From Actinomycetes bacterium (lineage in GTDB: Bacteria > Actinomycetota > Acidimicrobiia > Acidimicrobiales > RAAP-2), in NCBI GenBank assembly GCA_021801615.1, contig JAJYXS010000155.1:1-7436 (forward strand): DNA of 7,436 bases, in the 5' to 3' direction. Shown in pieces: positions 6,707-7,436 of this stretch; the first letter of the stretch is position 1, and every line of letters begins with the position of its first letter. Under the pieces are notes generated by a model. The model was not told the DNA's origin. It saw only the letters and a program-made list of their open reading frames with translations, and ran no database searches. Position numbers and translations under genes: made by a program.

Positions 6707-6811
6707 CGGCCGTCCTCGCTCAACGATCGCCCCGGTGCCGGACGGCCACCGCCCGACGCGTCCAGAGGGACGTTCCATCCTCCTGCCAAGACGCGACCCT
6801 GCACCGTCAGC

Positions 6812-7436
6812 TCACCCTCTTCGGTGCACCTCGGGCAACCCCGTCGCCGCGGACAGAACCTGCCGGGTCGTGCCGTCCTCCCCGTGCCCCCCGACGAAGA
6901 CCCGACCGAAGCTCTTGCCCGCCTCTGGGCGAGTGAGGAGCAGGACACCGACGATGGCCGTTCCAGCCACCAGCGAGGCGAGCAAGATCCACGCCGAACA
7001 GCTGATGGGCGCCGGCGGCGCCGGAGTGATCGAGGAGGAGATCGTGTACCCGCAGATCGCGACCGCTCCCAGGGGGAGCACGAGGTCGCACAGCACGTGG
7101 TAGGCGTGCGCTCCACGAAAGTGCCGCCACCAGAAGTCCACCATGCCGGAGACGGCGACGAGCCCGATGAACCCGGTGAACGCCCCGGTGAACGCGGGGA
7201 CGCCTCCCAGGAAGAGCCCGTCGATCGTCGGGCTGCTGGCCGGGTCGAGAGGCTGAGCGGAGACGCCGACCGCCCCTGCGTGCGCCAGGATCGCGGTGCA
7301 CAGGGAAACCACGGAGGTGGCGCCGATATCGCCAACGCGAGCTTCACCCGGATGGAGACCCTGATGTCGACCAGGGCCAGGAGCAACGTGATCGCCAGAA
7401 GCACCACGTACCACGTGAACCAGCTGAGATGCACGC
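6812..7436 (-). pseudogene. Decayed APC-superfamily amino acid permease (3' part; runs off window edge)
   Basis: Two frames together read as parts of an amino acid/polyamine/organocation transporter. The first frame, from the edge to about 7331, gives HLSWFTWYVVLLAITLLLA then VDIRVSIRVKLALAI, like the helix 5 region of the family. The second frame, from about 7327 to the stop at 6812, continues as GATSVVSLCTAILAHAG, then GLFLGGVPAFTGAFTGFIG, WWRHFRGAHAYHVL and PLGAVAICGYTISSSITPAPP, ending in a last hydrophobic helix (ILLASLVAGTAIVGVLLL). Joining the frames needs a change near 7327-7331; an extra 'at' in gatatc would explain it. From the helix-6-like segment the sequence passes almost directly to the C-terminal 'W-RH-F-hvl-PlG' region, so several central helices appear to be lost. 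It ends 105 bases before the amidohydrolase start. The family call is fairly good; the size of the deletion is judged from memory of the family. Confidence 0.7.

Overview
The window is high-GC DNA whose genes all lie on the minus strand. The GC-rich codon use, the long antisense open frames that come with it, strong AGGAGG-type ribosome sites and a Sec-secreted solute-binding protein of actinobacterial style suggest an actinobacterium (Actinomycetota). I cannot place it more closely from the sequence alone.

In transcription order (right to left), the window opens with the decayed 3' part of an APC-superfamily amino acid permease (7436-6812). It has a frameshift and apparently lacks several central membrane segments. 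Next is an intact metal-dependent amidohydrolase (6706-5276), then after 34 bases a peptide/dipeptide-type ABC solute-binding protein (5241-3403). A 233-base gap follows that holds a perfect 14-bp stem hairpin and nine tandem degenerate 14-bp repeats. The last repeat unit supplies the apparent start codon of a class V PLP enzyme (3169-1946). This enzyme overlaps an M20D-type amidohydrolase/aminoacylase (1952-741). A 327-base gap then carries a 15-bp palindrome and the remains of a second solute-binding protein gene. The window ends inside a DppB-type ABC permease gene (413-1), whose remaining part, probably with further transporter genes, lies beyond the left edge.

Taken together this looks like an uptake-and-breakdown locus for a small amide or peptide-like compound. 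The binding protein and permease would import it, and two different hydrolases and a PLP enzyme would process it inside the cell. The substrate cannot be read from the sequence. The enzyme classes would fit N-acyl amino acids, modified dipeptides or a similar amide.

The most unusual points are evolutionary. A clear remnant of a paralogous binding protein sits exactly where a binding protein normally precedes its permease, with an intact copy about 3 kb upstream. This suggests that the enzyme genes and a replacement binding protein came between an old binding-protein/permease pair. The 14-bp minisatellite that delivers a start codon is the other feature I cannot explain from known gene families.
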